Of a stretch of 64,000 nucleotides of DNA, positions 27,568 to 37,736 are shown piece after piece. The notes below the pieces were generated by a model. The model saw nothing but the letters and a program-made list of their open reading frames with translations. It was not told the origin of the DNA and ran no database searches. The DNA lies in the NCBI GenBank assembly GCA_035642535.1, contig DASQSE010000052.1, forward strand, positions 1-64,000, written 5' to 3'. Both the position numbers and the translations under genes were made by a program. Each line of letters starts with the position of its first letter. The first letter of the stretch is position 1. The DNA is from Jatrophihabitans sp035642535. GTDB taxonomy: Bacteria; Actinomycetota; Actinomycetes; Mycobacteriales; Jatrophihabitantaceae.

Positions 27568-27789
27568 ATGAAGCAAGGCATCCACCCGGAGTACGTGGTC
27601 ACTCAAGTGACCTGCTCCTGCGGCAACACGTTCACCACGCGCAGCACCGCCAAGAACGGCGTCCTGCACGCCGACGTCTGCTCGGCCTGCCACCCGTTCT
27701 ACACCGGCAAGCAGAAGATCATGGACGTCGGCGGCCGCGTCGACAAGTTCGAACGCCGCTACGGCAAGCGCGTCCGCAAAGAGTCCTAG
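27568..27789 (+). CDS. rpmE: Ribosomal protein bL31, zinc-binding form
   Basis: The 73-residue ribosomal protein of the large subunit carries the C+ zinc ribbon: Cys16 and Cys18 (TCSCGN) plus Cys38 and Cys41 (VCSACHPFYTG). This is the zinc-replete paralogue; zinc-free forms are usually encoded elsewhere under Zur control. AGAAGGGA precedes the ATG. It stands 81 bases before prfA, the usual order in actinobacteria. Confidence 0.97.
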   Translation: MKQGIHPEYVVTQVTCSCGNTFTTRSTAKNGVLHADVCSACHPFYTGKQKIMDVGGRVDKFERRYGKRVRKES

Positions 27790-27870
27790 CTACCCAGACG
27801 GCGCCCGCCCCGACTTCGGTCGCGGCCGGGCGCCGTTCTGTTGCCGTGGGTGCCAACGAGGAGAAGCCAC

Positions 27871-28937
<1,067 letters not shown>

Positions 28938-28941
<4 letters not shown>

Positions 28942-29768
28942 CCGGGGCGCGCGAGATCCTCGATCGCGCGACGGATCGGCTGTCCGCCTCCGACGTAGCG
29001 TCGCCGCGGGTCGACGCCGAACTGCTCCTTTCCCATGTGTTGGGCGTGCCGCGTCCGCGCCTGGTCATGATCGACACGGTGCATCCGTCCGCCGTGCGCG
29101 CGCTGGACCGCTTGCTCGAGCGCCGGGCGAAACGCGAGCCGCTGCAGCACATCCTCGGCCGCGCTCCGTTCCGGCACATCCAGCTCGCCGTCGGCCCGGG
29201 CGTGTTCGTGCCCCGTCCGGAGACCGAGCTGCTCGCCGACGCGCTGCTCCCGGCGCTGTCCGTGGAGTCCCTCGCCGTCGACCTGTGCGCCGGATCCGGT
29301 GCGCTCGGGCTCGCCCTCGCCGACGAGCTGCCCGGGCTGCGGGTGGTCGCCGTCGAGTTCTCGCCCGAGGCACTCGGGTGGCTGCGCCGCAACGCCGACG
29401 GCACGTCGGTCGAGGTCCGCGAGGGCGACGTCACCGACTCGGGCCTGCTCTGCGAGCTGCGGGGTCAGGTCGACGCGGTCGGGTGCAACCCGCCCTATGT
29501 GCCGGCCGACACGGAGGTGGCGGCCGAGGTGCGCTTCGACCCTGACCGGGCGGTGTTCGCCGGCGAGGACGGGCTCGCGCTCATCCCGCACGTCGTCGCC
29601 CGCGCCGCCGAGTTGCTACGCCCGGGCGGCTTGCTCGCCCTCGAGCACGACGACACGCACGCCGCGGCCGTCCCGGAGCTGCTCGACAAGGACGACCGGT
29701 GGCGTGCCATCGGCGAGCATCTCGACCTGGCCGGACGCCCGCGCTACACCACCGCGGTTCGCGTCTAA
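28938..29768 (+). CDS. prmC: Release factor glutamine methyltransferase, apparent CTG start
   Basis: PrmC methylates the GGQ glutamine of release factors. The SAM-binding Rossmann domain shows VDLCAGSGALGLALADE and the catalytic NPPY at about residues 184-187 (GCNPPYVPAD). The first ATG/GTG/TTG-type start in this frame is GTG at 29037, which would remove the N-terminal recognition domain. The frame upstream encodes a good PrmC N-terminus (AREILDRATDRLSASDV, SPRVDAELLLSHVLGVPR). The only usable codon is CTG at 28938, overlapping the prfA stop, giving 276 residues, the family length. Confidence 0.92.
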
Positions 29769-29772
29769 CCCC

Positions 29773-29831
29773 GCTTCGGGGCCGAGTTGACCAAATCCGG
29801 TCGCTGAAACTGGTCATGTCGGCCCCGAAGC
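29773..29831. repeat. Palindromic intergenic repeat, copy 1
   Basis: Outer arms GCTTCGGGGCCGA (29773-29785) and TCGGCCCCGAAGC (29819-29831) are perfect inverted repeats. Inner arms TGACCA (29788-29793) and TGGTCA (29811-29816) extend the stem. It starts 5 bases after the prmC stop. A second copy with the same outer and inner arms is at 40008-40066. It may act as a terminator or RNA-stabilising hairpin. Confidence 0.85.
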
Positions 29832-29859
29832 GCATATGTCGATAGGGCAGGATGGCGGC

Positions 29860-30510
29860 GTGGCCGCGTTCTTCGACTGCCGCGACCCGGACGTGCGGCC
29901 CGACGCGATCAAGGTGGCCGCAAACAGCGTCGGGGACGGCGACCTGGTGGTGTTGCCGACCGACACCGTCTACGGCATCGGCGCAGACGCCTTCCAACCG
30001 GCCGCGGTGAGCGAGCTGCTGCGCGCCAAGGGCCGCGGCCGCGGCATGCCGGTGCCCGTCCTGGTGGGCTCGTGGTCGACGATCGACGGCCTGGTGAACC
30101 TCGTCGACGCGCGCACCCGCAGCCTCATCGAGGCGTTCTGGCCGGGTGGGCTCACCCTGGTCGTGCGGCACGCGCCGTCGCTGAGCTGGGATCTCGGCGA
30201 CTCGGACGGCACGGTCGCGGTGCGCATGCCGCTACATCCGGTCGCGATCGAACTGCTGGAGACCACCGGTCCGATGGCGGTCTCGAGCGCCAACCGGCAC
30301 GGGAAGCCGGCCGCCCAGACTGCGGCCGAGGCGCGCGACCAACTCGGTGACGATGTGACCGTGTACCTCGAGGACGGTCAGGCGCTCGGCGGCGTCGCGT
30401 CGACGATCGTCGACGTAACCGGCGCCCGGGCGCGGATCCTGCGCGTCGGCGCCGTCGATGCGCACGCCCTGCGCGAGGTCGTCCCCGACATCGTCGGAGC
30501 CGAATCGTGA
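29860..30510 (+). CDS. L-threonylcarbamoyladenylate synthase (Sua5/TsaC)
   Basis: The 216-residue YrdC-fold enzyme makes threonylcarbamoyl-AMP from threonine, bicarbonate and ATP for the t6A37 modification of tRNAs. Family marks include VVLPTDTVYGIGADAF, the phosphate-binding LLRAKGRGRGMPVPVLVG and the SSANRHGKPAAQTA segment. The GTG at 29860 is chosen because GGCAGGA lies seven bases upstream; an in-frame ATG at 29836 directly abuts the palindrome and lacks a site. The stop overlaps the wecA-like start (GTGA), indicating coupling. Confidence 0.94.
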   Translation: MAAFFDCRDPDVRPDAIKVAANSVGDGDLVVLPTDTVYGIGADAFQPAAVSELLRAKGRGRGMPVPVLVGSWSTIDGLVNLVDARTRSLIEAFWPGGLTLVVRHAPSLSWDLGDSDGTVAVRMPLHPVAIELLETTGPMAVSSANRHGKPAAQTAAEARDQLGDDVTVYLEDGQALGGVASTIVDVTGARARILRVGAVDAHALREVVPDIVGAES

Positions 30511-31643
30511 ACGAGCACCCGAGTCTCGAGTACCTGCTCGTGGCGTGCGTGGCCGCCGCTGTCGCATTCCTGCTCACCCCGATCGCCCGCAACGTCGCCA
30601 TCCGGTGGAAGGCCGTCGCCAAGCCGCGCGACCGCGACGTGCACGCGGTCGCGACGCCGCGGATGGGCGGCGTGGCGCTGTTCGCCGGGTTCGCGTTCGC
30701 GCTGTTCGTGGCGGCCAAACTGCCCAGCCTGCACCGCTCGTTCGAGAACGGCCCGGACATGCCGTGGGTGGTCATCTCGGCCGCGGTGGTCTGCGCGGTC
30801 GGCATCATCGACGACCGGTACGAGCTCGACTCGCTCACCAAGCTGGCGGGGCAGGTGCTCGCCTGCGGGCTGATGGTCACCAAGGGCGGGGTGCAACTCG
30901 CGTTCGTCTCGTTCCCGATCGGCCACGCGACCTACAGCCTCGGCCGCGACCTCGGCATCCCGGTGACGATCCTGCTTACTGTCCTGACGATCAACGCGAT
31001 GAACTTCATCGACGGCCTGGACGGGCTGGCGGCGGGCGTGACGGTGATCGCCGCGGGCGCCTTCTTCCTCTTCTCCTACCACCTGGCCCGCGGCGGCTAC
31101 ACCGACGTCACCGCGGCCCCGACCCTGCTCGCCGCCGCACTGGCCGGCGCCTCCGCGGGATTCCTGCCGCACAACTTCTGGCCGGCGCGCGTCTTCATGG
31201 GCGATTCGGGGTCGATGGTCGTCGGCCTCATCCTGTCCGCCGCGGCCACATCGGCGACCACCTCGGCCGATCCGCAGGCGTTCAGCGGCGCGCTCGGCTC
31301 GCTGGCGCTCTACCTGCCGCTGATGATTCCGGTGTCGGTACTCGCGCTGCCGTTCCTCGACCTGGTGCTCGCGGTGGTGCGGCGGGTGCGCAAGCTGCGT
31401 TCGCCGTTCGCGCCGGACAAGCGGCACCTGCACCACCGGCTGCTCGAGATGGGGCACAGCCACCGGCGTGCCGTGTTGCTGCTGTATTTCTGGTCGGCGA
31501 TCGTGGCGTTCGCAGGTGTGGGCCTGTCCTTCAAGGGCGGTCACATGCTCGTCATCTGGACGCTGTGCGCGCTTGTCGTGGTGGCGATCAGCGTCTCGGT
31601 CGTGCCCGGCGTCCGCTCGCGTGCCCGCCATGCCGCGAGGTGA
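30507..31643 (+). CDS. Polyprenyl-phosphate N-acetylhexosamine-1-phosphate transferase (WecA/Rfe-like)
   Basis: The 378-residue membrane enzyme of the MraY/WecA family transfers GlcNAc-1-P (or a similar sugar phosphate) to decaprenyl phosphate. In mycobacteria this step begins arabinogalactan linkage synthesis. It has about ten to eleven membrane helices. Catalytic motifs are VGIIDDRYELDSLTKLAGQ (Asp-Asp), NAMNFIDGLDGLAAG and the cytoplasmic HLHHRLLEMGHSHRR. The start is GTG overlapping the previous stop. Its place between sua5 and the atp operon is conserved in actinobacteria. Confidence 0.94.
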   Translation: MNEHPSLEYLLVACVAAAVAFLLTPIARNVAIRWKAVAKPRDRDVHAVATPRMGGVALFAGFAFALFVAAKLPSLHRSFENGPDMPWVVISAAVVCAVGIIDDRYELDSLTKLAGQVLACGLMVTKGGVQLAFVSFPIGHATYSLGRDLGIPVTILLTVLTINAMNFIDGLDGLAAGVTVIAAGAFFLFSYHLARGGYTDVTAAPTLLAAALAGASAGFLPHNFWPARVFMGDSGSMVVGLILSAAATSATTSADPQAFSGALGSLALYLPLMIPVSVLALPFLDLVLAVVRRVRKLRSPFAPDKRHLHHRLLEMGHSHRRAVLLLYFWSAIVAFAGVGLSFKGGHMLVIWTLCALVVVAISVSVVPGVRSRARHAAR

Positions 31644-31892
31644 CGAGTCCGAACTGCGTCATGAGCGCGACGGAGCTCTCCCGCGGAGGGGGGCGGTTCA
31701 GGAGAGCCTCAGACTTCCCGGTAGTCTGAAGCCCTCGCCATCTGGCGCACGTGGACTGAACGGCGGCCCGCGCGGTCGCCGGTCGTAATTGGTGCCGGCG
31801 GCGGGGTCGCCATCCAAAGTCTGCAGTCGAGGAGCAAGCCAGTGAGCGATATCGGTATCCGGCCCTAGGGCCGAGACGGCCTCAGGCTTCCG
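31644..31892 (+). promoter_or_regulatory. Intergenic region upstream of the atp operon
   Basis: These 249 bases contain no convincing gene. The inverted repeat CAGACT (31710-31715) and AGTCTG (31723-31728), with a 7-base loop, is the only clear structure. The region probably contains the main promoter of the ATP synthase operon, but no hexamer pair is good enough to name. Confidence 0.4.
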
Positions 31893-32108
31893 GTGCCCGA
31901 CGAACCCGACCGGTCAATCGGCTGGTCGACCCTGCTGGGGATGGGCGTGGTCATCGCAGCCGAGCTGGTCGCGGGCCTCGGCCTCGGCTGGCTGGTCGAC
32001 TCGCTCGCGGGCACCGCACCGATATTCCTGCTCATCGGCCTGTTGTTGGGCATCGCAGCGGCCGTCAGCTACACCGTCGTCGAGTTCCGCAAGTACCTGA
32101 ACAACTGA
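31893..32108 (+). CDS. AtpZ/AtpI-like small membrane protein
   Basis: The 71-residue protein has two membrane helices (LLGMGVVIAAELVAGLGLGW and IFLLIGLLLGIAAAVSYTVV) and a polar turn. This matches the small AtpZ-like proteins that precede atp operons and aid c-ring assembly or Mg transport. The start is GTG. It lies 38 bases before the second atpI-like gene. Function is inferred from position and topology. Confidence 0.8.
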   Translation: MPDEPDRSIGWSTLLGMGVVIAAELVAGLGLGWLVDSLAGTAPIFLLIGLLLGIAAAVSYTVVEFRKYLNN

Positions 32109-32146
32109 CCGAAGCAACTAACAACAACGGAAGCGAAGCAATTCAA

Positions 32147-32554
32147 GTGACCATCGAACCGGTCGTCTACACCCCGGTCTCCGCGGCTGCGAACCTGCGC
32201 AGGTCGGCGATCGTGGGTGCCGTCCTGGGCGCGGTGGCGATCGTCGTGCTCGCCTTCCAGGGTCATCCGCTGATGGGCGTGTTCGGCTTCCTCGGTCTGG
32301 GCCTGGGCGCGTACAACAACCGGCTGCTGCAGAAGTCGGTGATCCGGTACGCCACGCAGGAGGAGATCGGCAAGAAGCAGTTCCGGCGCGGCGTCGTCGC
32401 CCGGCTCGGCTTCATCACGCTCCTCGCGCTCGCCCTCGGCGTGTTCGTCCAACCTGACGGGCTCGGCGTGTTCGTCGGCTTGGCGGTCTTCCAGATCCTC
32501 ATGTTGATCGGTGCCGCCGTGCCGGTCTTCCGCAGCCTGCGTCCGAGTTCGTGA
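32147..32554 (+). CDS. atpI: ATP synthase subunit I-like protein
   Basis: The 135-residue membrane protein has four hydrophobic segments: near SAIVGAVLGAVAIVVLAF in sense, GVFGFLGLGLGAYNN, LGFITLLALALGVFV and FVGLAVFQILMLIGAAVPVF. It occupies the AtpI position directly before atpB. AtpI proteins help assemble the c-ring. The start is GTG. The stop is 16 bases before the chosen atpB start. Sequence similarity within this family is low, so the name relies on context. Confidence 0.8.
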   Translation: MTIEPVVYTPVSAAANLRRSAIVGAVLGAVAIVVLAFQGHPLMGVFGFLGLGLGAYNNRLLQKSVIRYATQEEIGKKQFRRGVVARLGFITLLALALGVFVQPDGLGVFVGLAVFQILMLIGAAVPVFRSLRPSS

Positions 32555-32570
32555 GCGATTGGGTGAGCTG

Positions 32571-33308
32571 GTGAGTACGCGCAACGTTGCGATCGACGTC
32601 AAGGTCGGCGAGCACATCGAGTGGCACGTCTTCGGTGTGACACTGAACCTCGACACGATCCTCAGCACGCTGGTCGCGGGTGCCATCCTGATCGGCCTCG
32701 GACTGTGGATGGTCCGCAAGATCAACGCGCGCAAGCCCAGCGGCCTGCAACTGTTCTTCGAGACGGTCACCAACCAGGTCGAGACGCAGGTCGAAGACAC
32801 GATGGGCATCCGGACGGCGCCGTTCGTCGTGCCGCTGGCGTTCACGCTGTTCCTGTTCATCCTTTTCGCCAACTGGCTCTCGATCTTGCCCGGATTCCAT
32901 ACCGACTCGGGTCACGAGATCCTGCCGCCGCCGGCGTCGGACGTGAATCTCACCTATGCGCTCGCGCTCTACGTCATCGTGCTGATGCACGTCACCGGCG
33001 TCCGCAAGAAGGGCTTCCGCGGCTATTACCACCACCTGGTCACACCGAGCCCGATCATGCTGCCGATCAACATCATCGAGGAGCTCGCCCGCCCACTCAC
33101 GCTGGCGCTGCGGTTGTTCGGCAACATCTTCTCCGGCGTCATCATGGTCGAGTTGATCGCGCTGTTCCCGGCGGCGATCTTGTGGGCGCCCGAGGTCGTA
33201 TGGAAGCTGTTCGACATGTTCATCGGCCTCATCCAGGCATTCATCTTCGGGCTGCTGACGATCTTGTACTTCAGCTCCGTCAGGCCGACCGAGGAGGACG
33301 CGCACTGA
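32571..33308 (+). CDS. atpB: F1Fo ATP synthase subunit a
   Basis: The 245-residue Fo subunit forms the proton half-channels. It has five to six membrane helices. The essential Arg lies in LTLALRLFGNIFSGVIMVEL, and polar residues in LIQAFIFGLLTILYF fit the channel. The GTG at 32571 is selected because the protein then begins MSTRNVAIDVKVGEHIEWHV, as in homologues; the frame is open further upstream but overlaps atpI. Confidence 0.95.
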   Translation: MSTRNVAIDVKVGEHIEWHVFGVTLNLDTILSTLVAGAILIGLGLWMVRKINARKPSGLQLFFETVTNQVETQVEDTMGIRTAPFVVPLAFTLFLFILFANWLSILPGFHTDSGHEILPPPASDVNLTYALALYVIVLMHVTGVRKKGFRGYYHHLVTPSPIMLPINIIEELARPLTLALRLFGNIFSGVIMVELIALFPAAILWAPEVVWKLFDMFIGLIQAFIFGLLTILYFSSVRPTEEDAH

Positions 33309-33371
33309 GCTTCCGGCCCGTTCCACTCATCCGTTTCATGACCCCAACCTGCACAGGGAATTGAGGAGAAG

Positions 33372-33632
33372 ATGGCTGACACGCAAATCAAGGCAATCGA
33401 GCTGGCCGGCGGTTTCGTCGGTGGCGGCCTGGCGCTCGGCGGCGGTGCGATCGGCGCCGCGGTCGGTGACGGTCTCGCCGGCAGCCAGCTCATCGCTGGC
33501 GTCGCCCGCCAGCCCGAAGCGCAGAGCCGGTTGCAGACGCTGTTCTTCCTGACGGTCGGCCTGGTCGAGGCGATGTACTTCATCAACCTCGCGTTCGCCG
33601 TGCTGTTCGTGTTCGTCCTCGCCAAGGGCTGA
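33372..33632 (+). CDS. atpE: F1Fo ATP synthase subunit c
   Basis: The 86-residue hairpin proteolipid forms the rotor ring. Two helices flank the polar loop ARQPEAQSR. The proton-carrying carboxylate is Glu66 in TVGLVEAMYFINLAF. The Gly-rich first helix (GGGLALGGGAIGAAVG) packs the ring. It is preceded by GAGGAGAAG. In mycobacteria the residues around this Glu form the bedaquiline site. The local sequence (VEAMYFI) is similar but not enough to predict susceptibility. Confidence 0.97.
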   Translation: MADTQIKAIELAGGFVGGGLALGGGAIGAAVGDGLAGSQLIAGVARQPEAQSRLQTLFFLTVGLVEAMYFINLAFAVLFVFVLAKG

Positions 33633-33638
33633 GCTGCA

Positions 33639-34169
33639 ATGGCAGGGCATGTGGTCGCATCGGGCAACTTCCTGGTGCCGAACGCGACGTTCATCGCCGA
33701 GCTGGTCGCGTTCCTGCTGATCCTTGGCATTCTCGGGAAGTACGTCCTCCCCTATATCCAGAAGGCGACCCGCGAGCGGCAGGAGATGATCGCGAAGCAG
33801 GTCGCCGACAGCGAGGAGGCGCAGGCCAAGCTGGCCGAGGCCGAGCGGTCGTACCAGAACGCACTGAACGAGGCGCGCACCGAGGCCGCGCAGATCCGCG
33901 AGAATGCGCGCGCCGAGGCGCAGCGCACGGTCGAGGAGCTGCGCGCCCAGGCTGTCGAGGAGCAGTCGCGGATCGTGGCGCGCGGCGAGGAGCAGTTGGC
34001 TGCACAGCGTTCCGCCATCGTGCGGGAGCTGCGTGCCGAGATCGGCACCCTCGCCGTCGAGCTTTCGGAGAAGATCGTCAACGAGCGGCTCTCCGACGAG
34101 ACGCAGGTGTCTGCGACCGTGGACGCGTTTCTTGCCGGCCTCGAAGCGAAGGACAAGGCCGAAGCATGA
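33639..34169 (+). CDS. atpF: F1Fo ATP synthase subunit b
   Basis: The 176-residue stator stalk has one N-terminal membrane helix (FIAELVAFLLILGILGKYVL) followed by a long charged coiled coil (about residues 45-150) rich in Ala, Glu, Gln and Arg. It starts 6 bases after atpE and overlaps atpH by four bases (ATGA). Unlike mycobacteria, there is no b-delta fusion here: subunit delta is a separate protein. Confidence 0.95.
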   Translation: MAGHVVASGNFLVPNATFIAELVAFLLILGILGKYVLPYIQKATRERQEMIAKQVADSEEAQAKLAEAERSYQNALNEARTEAAQIRENARAEAQRTVEELRAQAVEEQSRIVARGEEQLAAQRSAIVRELRAEIGTLAVELSEKIVNERLSDETQVSATVDAFLAGLEAKDKAEA

Positions 34170-34990
34170 TCCGTTCGGCGAGCCGCCAGGCGCTCGACAC
34201 GCTGCGTACGGAGGAGAACGCCGTCTACGACGCGCGCATCTCCGCCGACACGCTCGTCAAGCTTGCCGGCGACCTCTACTCGGTGGCCGAGATGCTGGTC
34301 GCGCAGCCCCGGCTGCGGCGCATACTCGGCGATCCGGCCACGGACGCCGACGGGCGGGCCGAACTCATCGGCTCGCTGCTGTCCGGGCAGATCGACGCCA
34401 AGGCGCTGCGGATCGTGCAGGCGGCGGTGCGGCTGCGCTGGTCCACGCCCTGGGATCTCACCGACTCGATCGAGGACGCCGGCGACACGGCGCTGTTCGC
34501 GGCGGCGGAGAAACAGGGCAGCCTCGACCAGATCGAGGACGAGCTCTTCCGTCTCGAGCGGATCCTGCAGAGCGAGGGCGAAGCCACCGCGCTGCTCGAC
34601 GAGTTCACCGTCCCCGCGGTACGGCGCACCGAACTGCTGGATCAGCTCGTCGCTAAGAAGGTCGGGCCGATCGCGCTGACGCTGCTGCAGCACGCGGTGT
34701 CCAGCCAGCGCAAGCGCAGCATCGTGCTGGCCATCGACGATCTGCTCGAGAAGGCGACCGCGCGTCAGGAACGCTCCATCGCGCGCGTTATCTCGGCAGT
34801 GCCGCTCAGCGACGCCCAGCAGAGCCGGCTCGCCGCGGCCCTGACCGCGATCTATGGCCGCGCCATGAGCGTGCGCACCGCACTCGACCCGCACGTGCAG
34901 GGCGGGCTCGTCGTGCGGGTCGGCGACGAGGTCATCGACGGCAGCATCGCCACCCGATTCGCCGCGGCGCGCGCCGCGCTGACCAAGTGA
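34166..34990 (+). CDS. atpH: F1Fo ATP synthase subunit delta
   Basis: The 274-residue stator subunit caps F1. It is longer than the 180-residue E. coli protein because of an N-terminal extension of about 90 residues before the OSCP-like domain, as in other actinobacteria. Conserved C-terminal segments include RARVISAVPLSD in variant form (IARVISAVPLSDAQQ) and DPHVQGGLVVRVGDEVIDGS. It is translationally coupled to atpF. Confidence 0.94.
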   Translation: MIRSASRQALDTLRTEENAVYDARISADTLVKLAGDLYSVAEMLVAQPRLRRILGDPATDADGRAELIGSLLSGQIDAKALRIVQAAVRLRWSTPWDLTDSIEDAGDTALFAAAEKQGSLDQIEDELFRLERILQSEGEATALLDEFTVPAVRRTELLDQLVAKKVGPIALTLLQHAVSSQRKRSIVLAIDDLLEKATARQERSIARVISAVPLSDAQQSRLAAALTAIYGRAMSVRTALDPHVQGGLVVRVGDEVIDGSIATRFAAARAALTK

Positions 34991-35018
34991 TCACGAAGAG
35001 AGACAAGAGGAAACGTTC

Positions 35019-36578
<1,560 letters not shown>

Positions 36579-36614
36579 GCGCGCAGTGAGTCAGGGCTGG
36601 GAGTTGATGCAACC

Positions 36615-36688
36615 GTGAGTGAGCATCGCAGCGAGCGCCAGCGAGCGAGGAGCGGAGCGAACCATCCGATGAGCGCTCGCGCGAAGAG
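36615..36688. repeat. Intergenic repeat in the atp operon, unit 1
   Basis: GTGAGTGAGCA at 36615-36625 and the 40-base block 36649-36688 (beginning GGAGCGGAGCGAAC, ending GCGCGAAGAG) recur in the atpG-atpD gap. The two 40-base blocks match at 34 positions by my alignment. Between them in this copy is a run of GCGAGCGCCAGCGAGCGAGG. Confidence 0.85.
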
Positions 36689-36697
36689 GCAATAGAG

Positions 36698-37645
36698 ATG
36701 GGTGCCGAACTTCGCGTCTACCGCCGGCGAATCAAATCCGTCGAGTCGACGAAGAAGATCACCAAGGCGATGGAGCTCATCGCCGCATCGCGCATCGTCA
36801 AGGCGCAGGCCCGGATGAACGCCGCGAAGCCGTACGCCAAGGAACTCAGCGGCGCGCTGGCCCGGCTCGGCGGTGACCCGACACTCGCGCACCCGATGTT
36901 CACCGGCGTCGACAACCCGCGGCGCGCCGGAATCCTGCTCATCACGAGCGACCGCGGTCTGGCGGGCGGCTACAACGCCAACGCCATCCGGACCGCCAAC
37001 GAGCTCGCAGATCGCCTCGGCCGCAACGGCATGGAGATCGACCGCTTCGTCATCGGGCGCAAGGGGGTCGCGTTCTACCGGTTCCGGCACGTCCAACTCG
37101 TGGATTCGTGGACGGGCTTCTCGGAGCAGCCGAATTTCCAGGATGCCCGCGGCGCGACGGACACCGTCGTCGCCGCGCTGTCCGCGACATCGGACGGCGA
37201 GGCCGAGGACGGGCGGCCGGGCATCGATGAGCTGTGGGTGGTCTACACGCGGTTCGTGAACTCGGTGTCGCAGACGCCGACCGCCGTTCGGGTGTCGCCG
37301 GTCCGCGGCGCGACCGACGAGTCCGAGGCCGAGGGCGAGGAAGCTGAGGAAGAGGGCAGCGAATCGCAGGCGCAGTACGAGTTCGAGCCGGAGCCGGCCG
37401 GCCTCGTCGCCGCGCTGCTGCCGCGCTACATCAGTTCGCGCATCTTCTCCGCGCTGCTCGAGTCGGCGGCGTCGGAATCGGCGGCACGCCGGCGCGCGAT
37501 GAAGTCGGCGAGCGACAATGCCACTGACCTGATTCGTACCTACACGCGGCTGGCGAACCAGGCCCGCCAGGCGGAGATCACCCAGGAAATCAGCGAGATC
37601 GTCGGTGGCGCCGACGCTCTCGCCGCAGCAGGGAGCGAAGAGTGA
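36698..37645 (+). CDS. atpG: F1Fo ATP synthase subunit gamma with acidic insertions
   Basis: The 315-residue central rotor shaft keeps both terminal coiled-coil helices: YRRRIKSVESTKKITKAMEL at the N-terminus and ATDLIRTYTRLANQARQAEI at the C-terminus. Two inserts stand out: a polar loop near residues 165-176 (SDGEAEDGRPG), where mycobacterial gamma also has an extra loop, and a strongly acidic one at about 204-232 rich in Glu, Ser and Ala (ESEAEGEEAEEEGSESQAQ). Its stop overlaps the second intergenic repeat unit. Confidence 0.95.
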   Translation: MGAELRVYRRRIKSVESTKKITKAMELIAASRIVKAQARMNAAKPYAKELSGALARLGGDPTLAHPMFTGVDNPRRAGILLITSDRGLAGGYNANAIRTANELADRLGRNGMEIDRFVIGRKGVAFYRFRHVQLVDSWTGFSEQPNFQDARGATDTVVAALSATSDGEAEDGRPGIDELWVVYTRFVNSVSQTPTAVRVSPVRGATDESEAEGEEAEEEGSESQAQYEFEPEPAGLVAALLPRYISSRIFSALLESAASESAARRRAMKSASDNATDLIRTYTRLANQARQAEITQEISEIVGGADALAAAGSEE

Positions 37646-37724
37646 GTGAGCAGCTGGCCATGCAGCGCGAGCCCTGCGATGCGTGGAGCGGAGCGAACGG
37701 GGCGATGAGTGCTTGCGCGAAGAG
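37642..37724. repeat. Intergenic repeat in the atp operon, unit 2
   Basis: GTGAGTGAGCA at 37642-37652 overlaps the atpG stop. The 40-base block 37685-37724 is a near copy of 36649-36688, differing in the CATC/GGGG tetramer and two later bases. Both blocks end about ten bases before the ribosome-binding region or start of the next gene. Confidence 0.85.
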
Positions 37725-37736
37725 CGAGGAGACACA

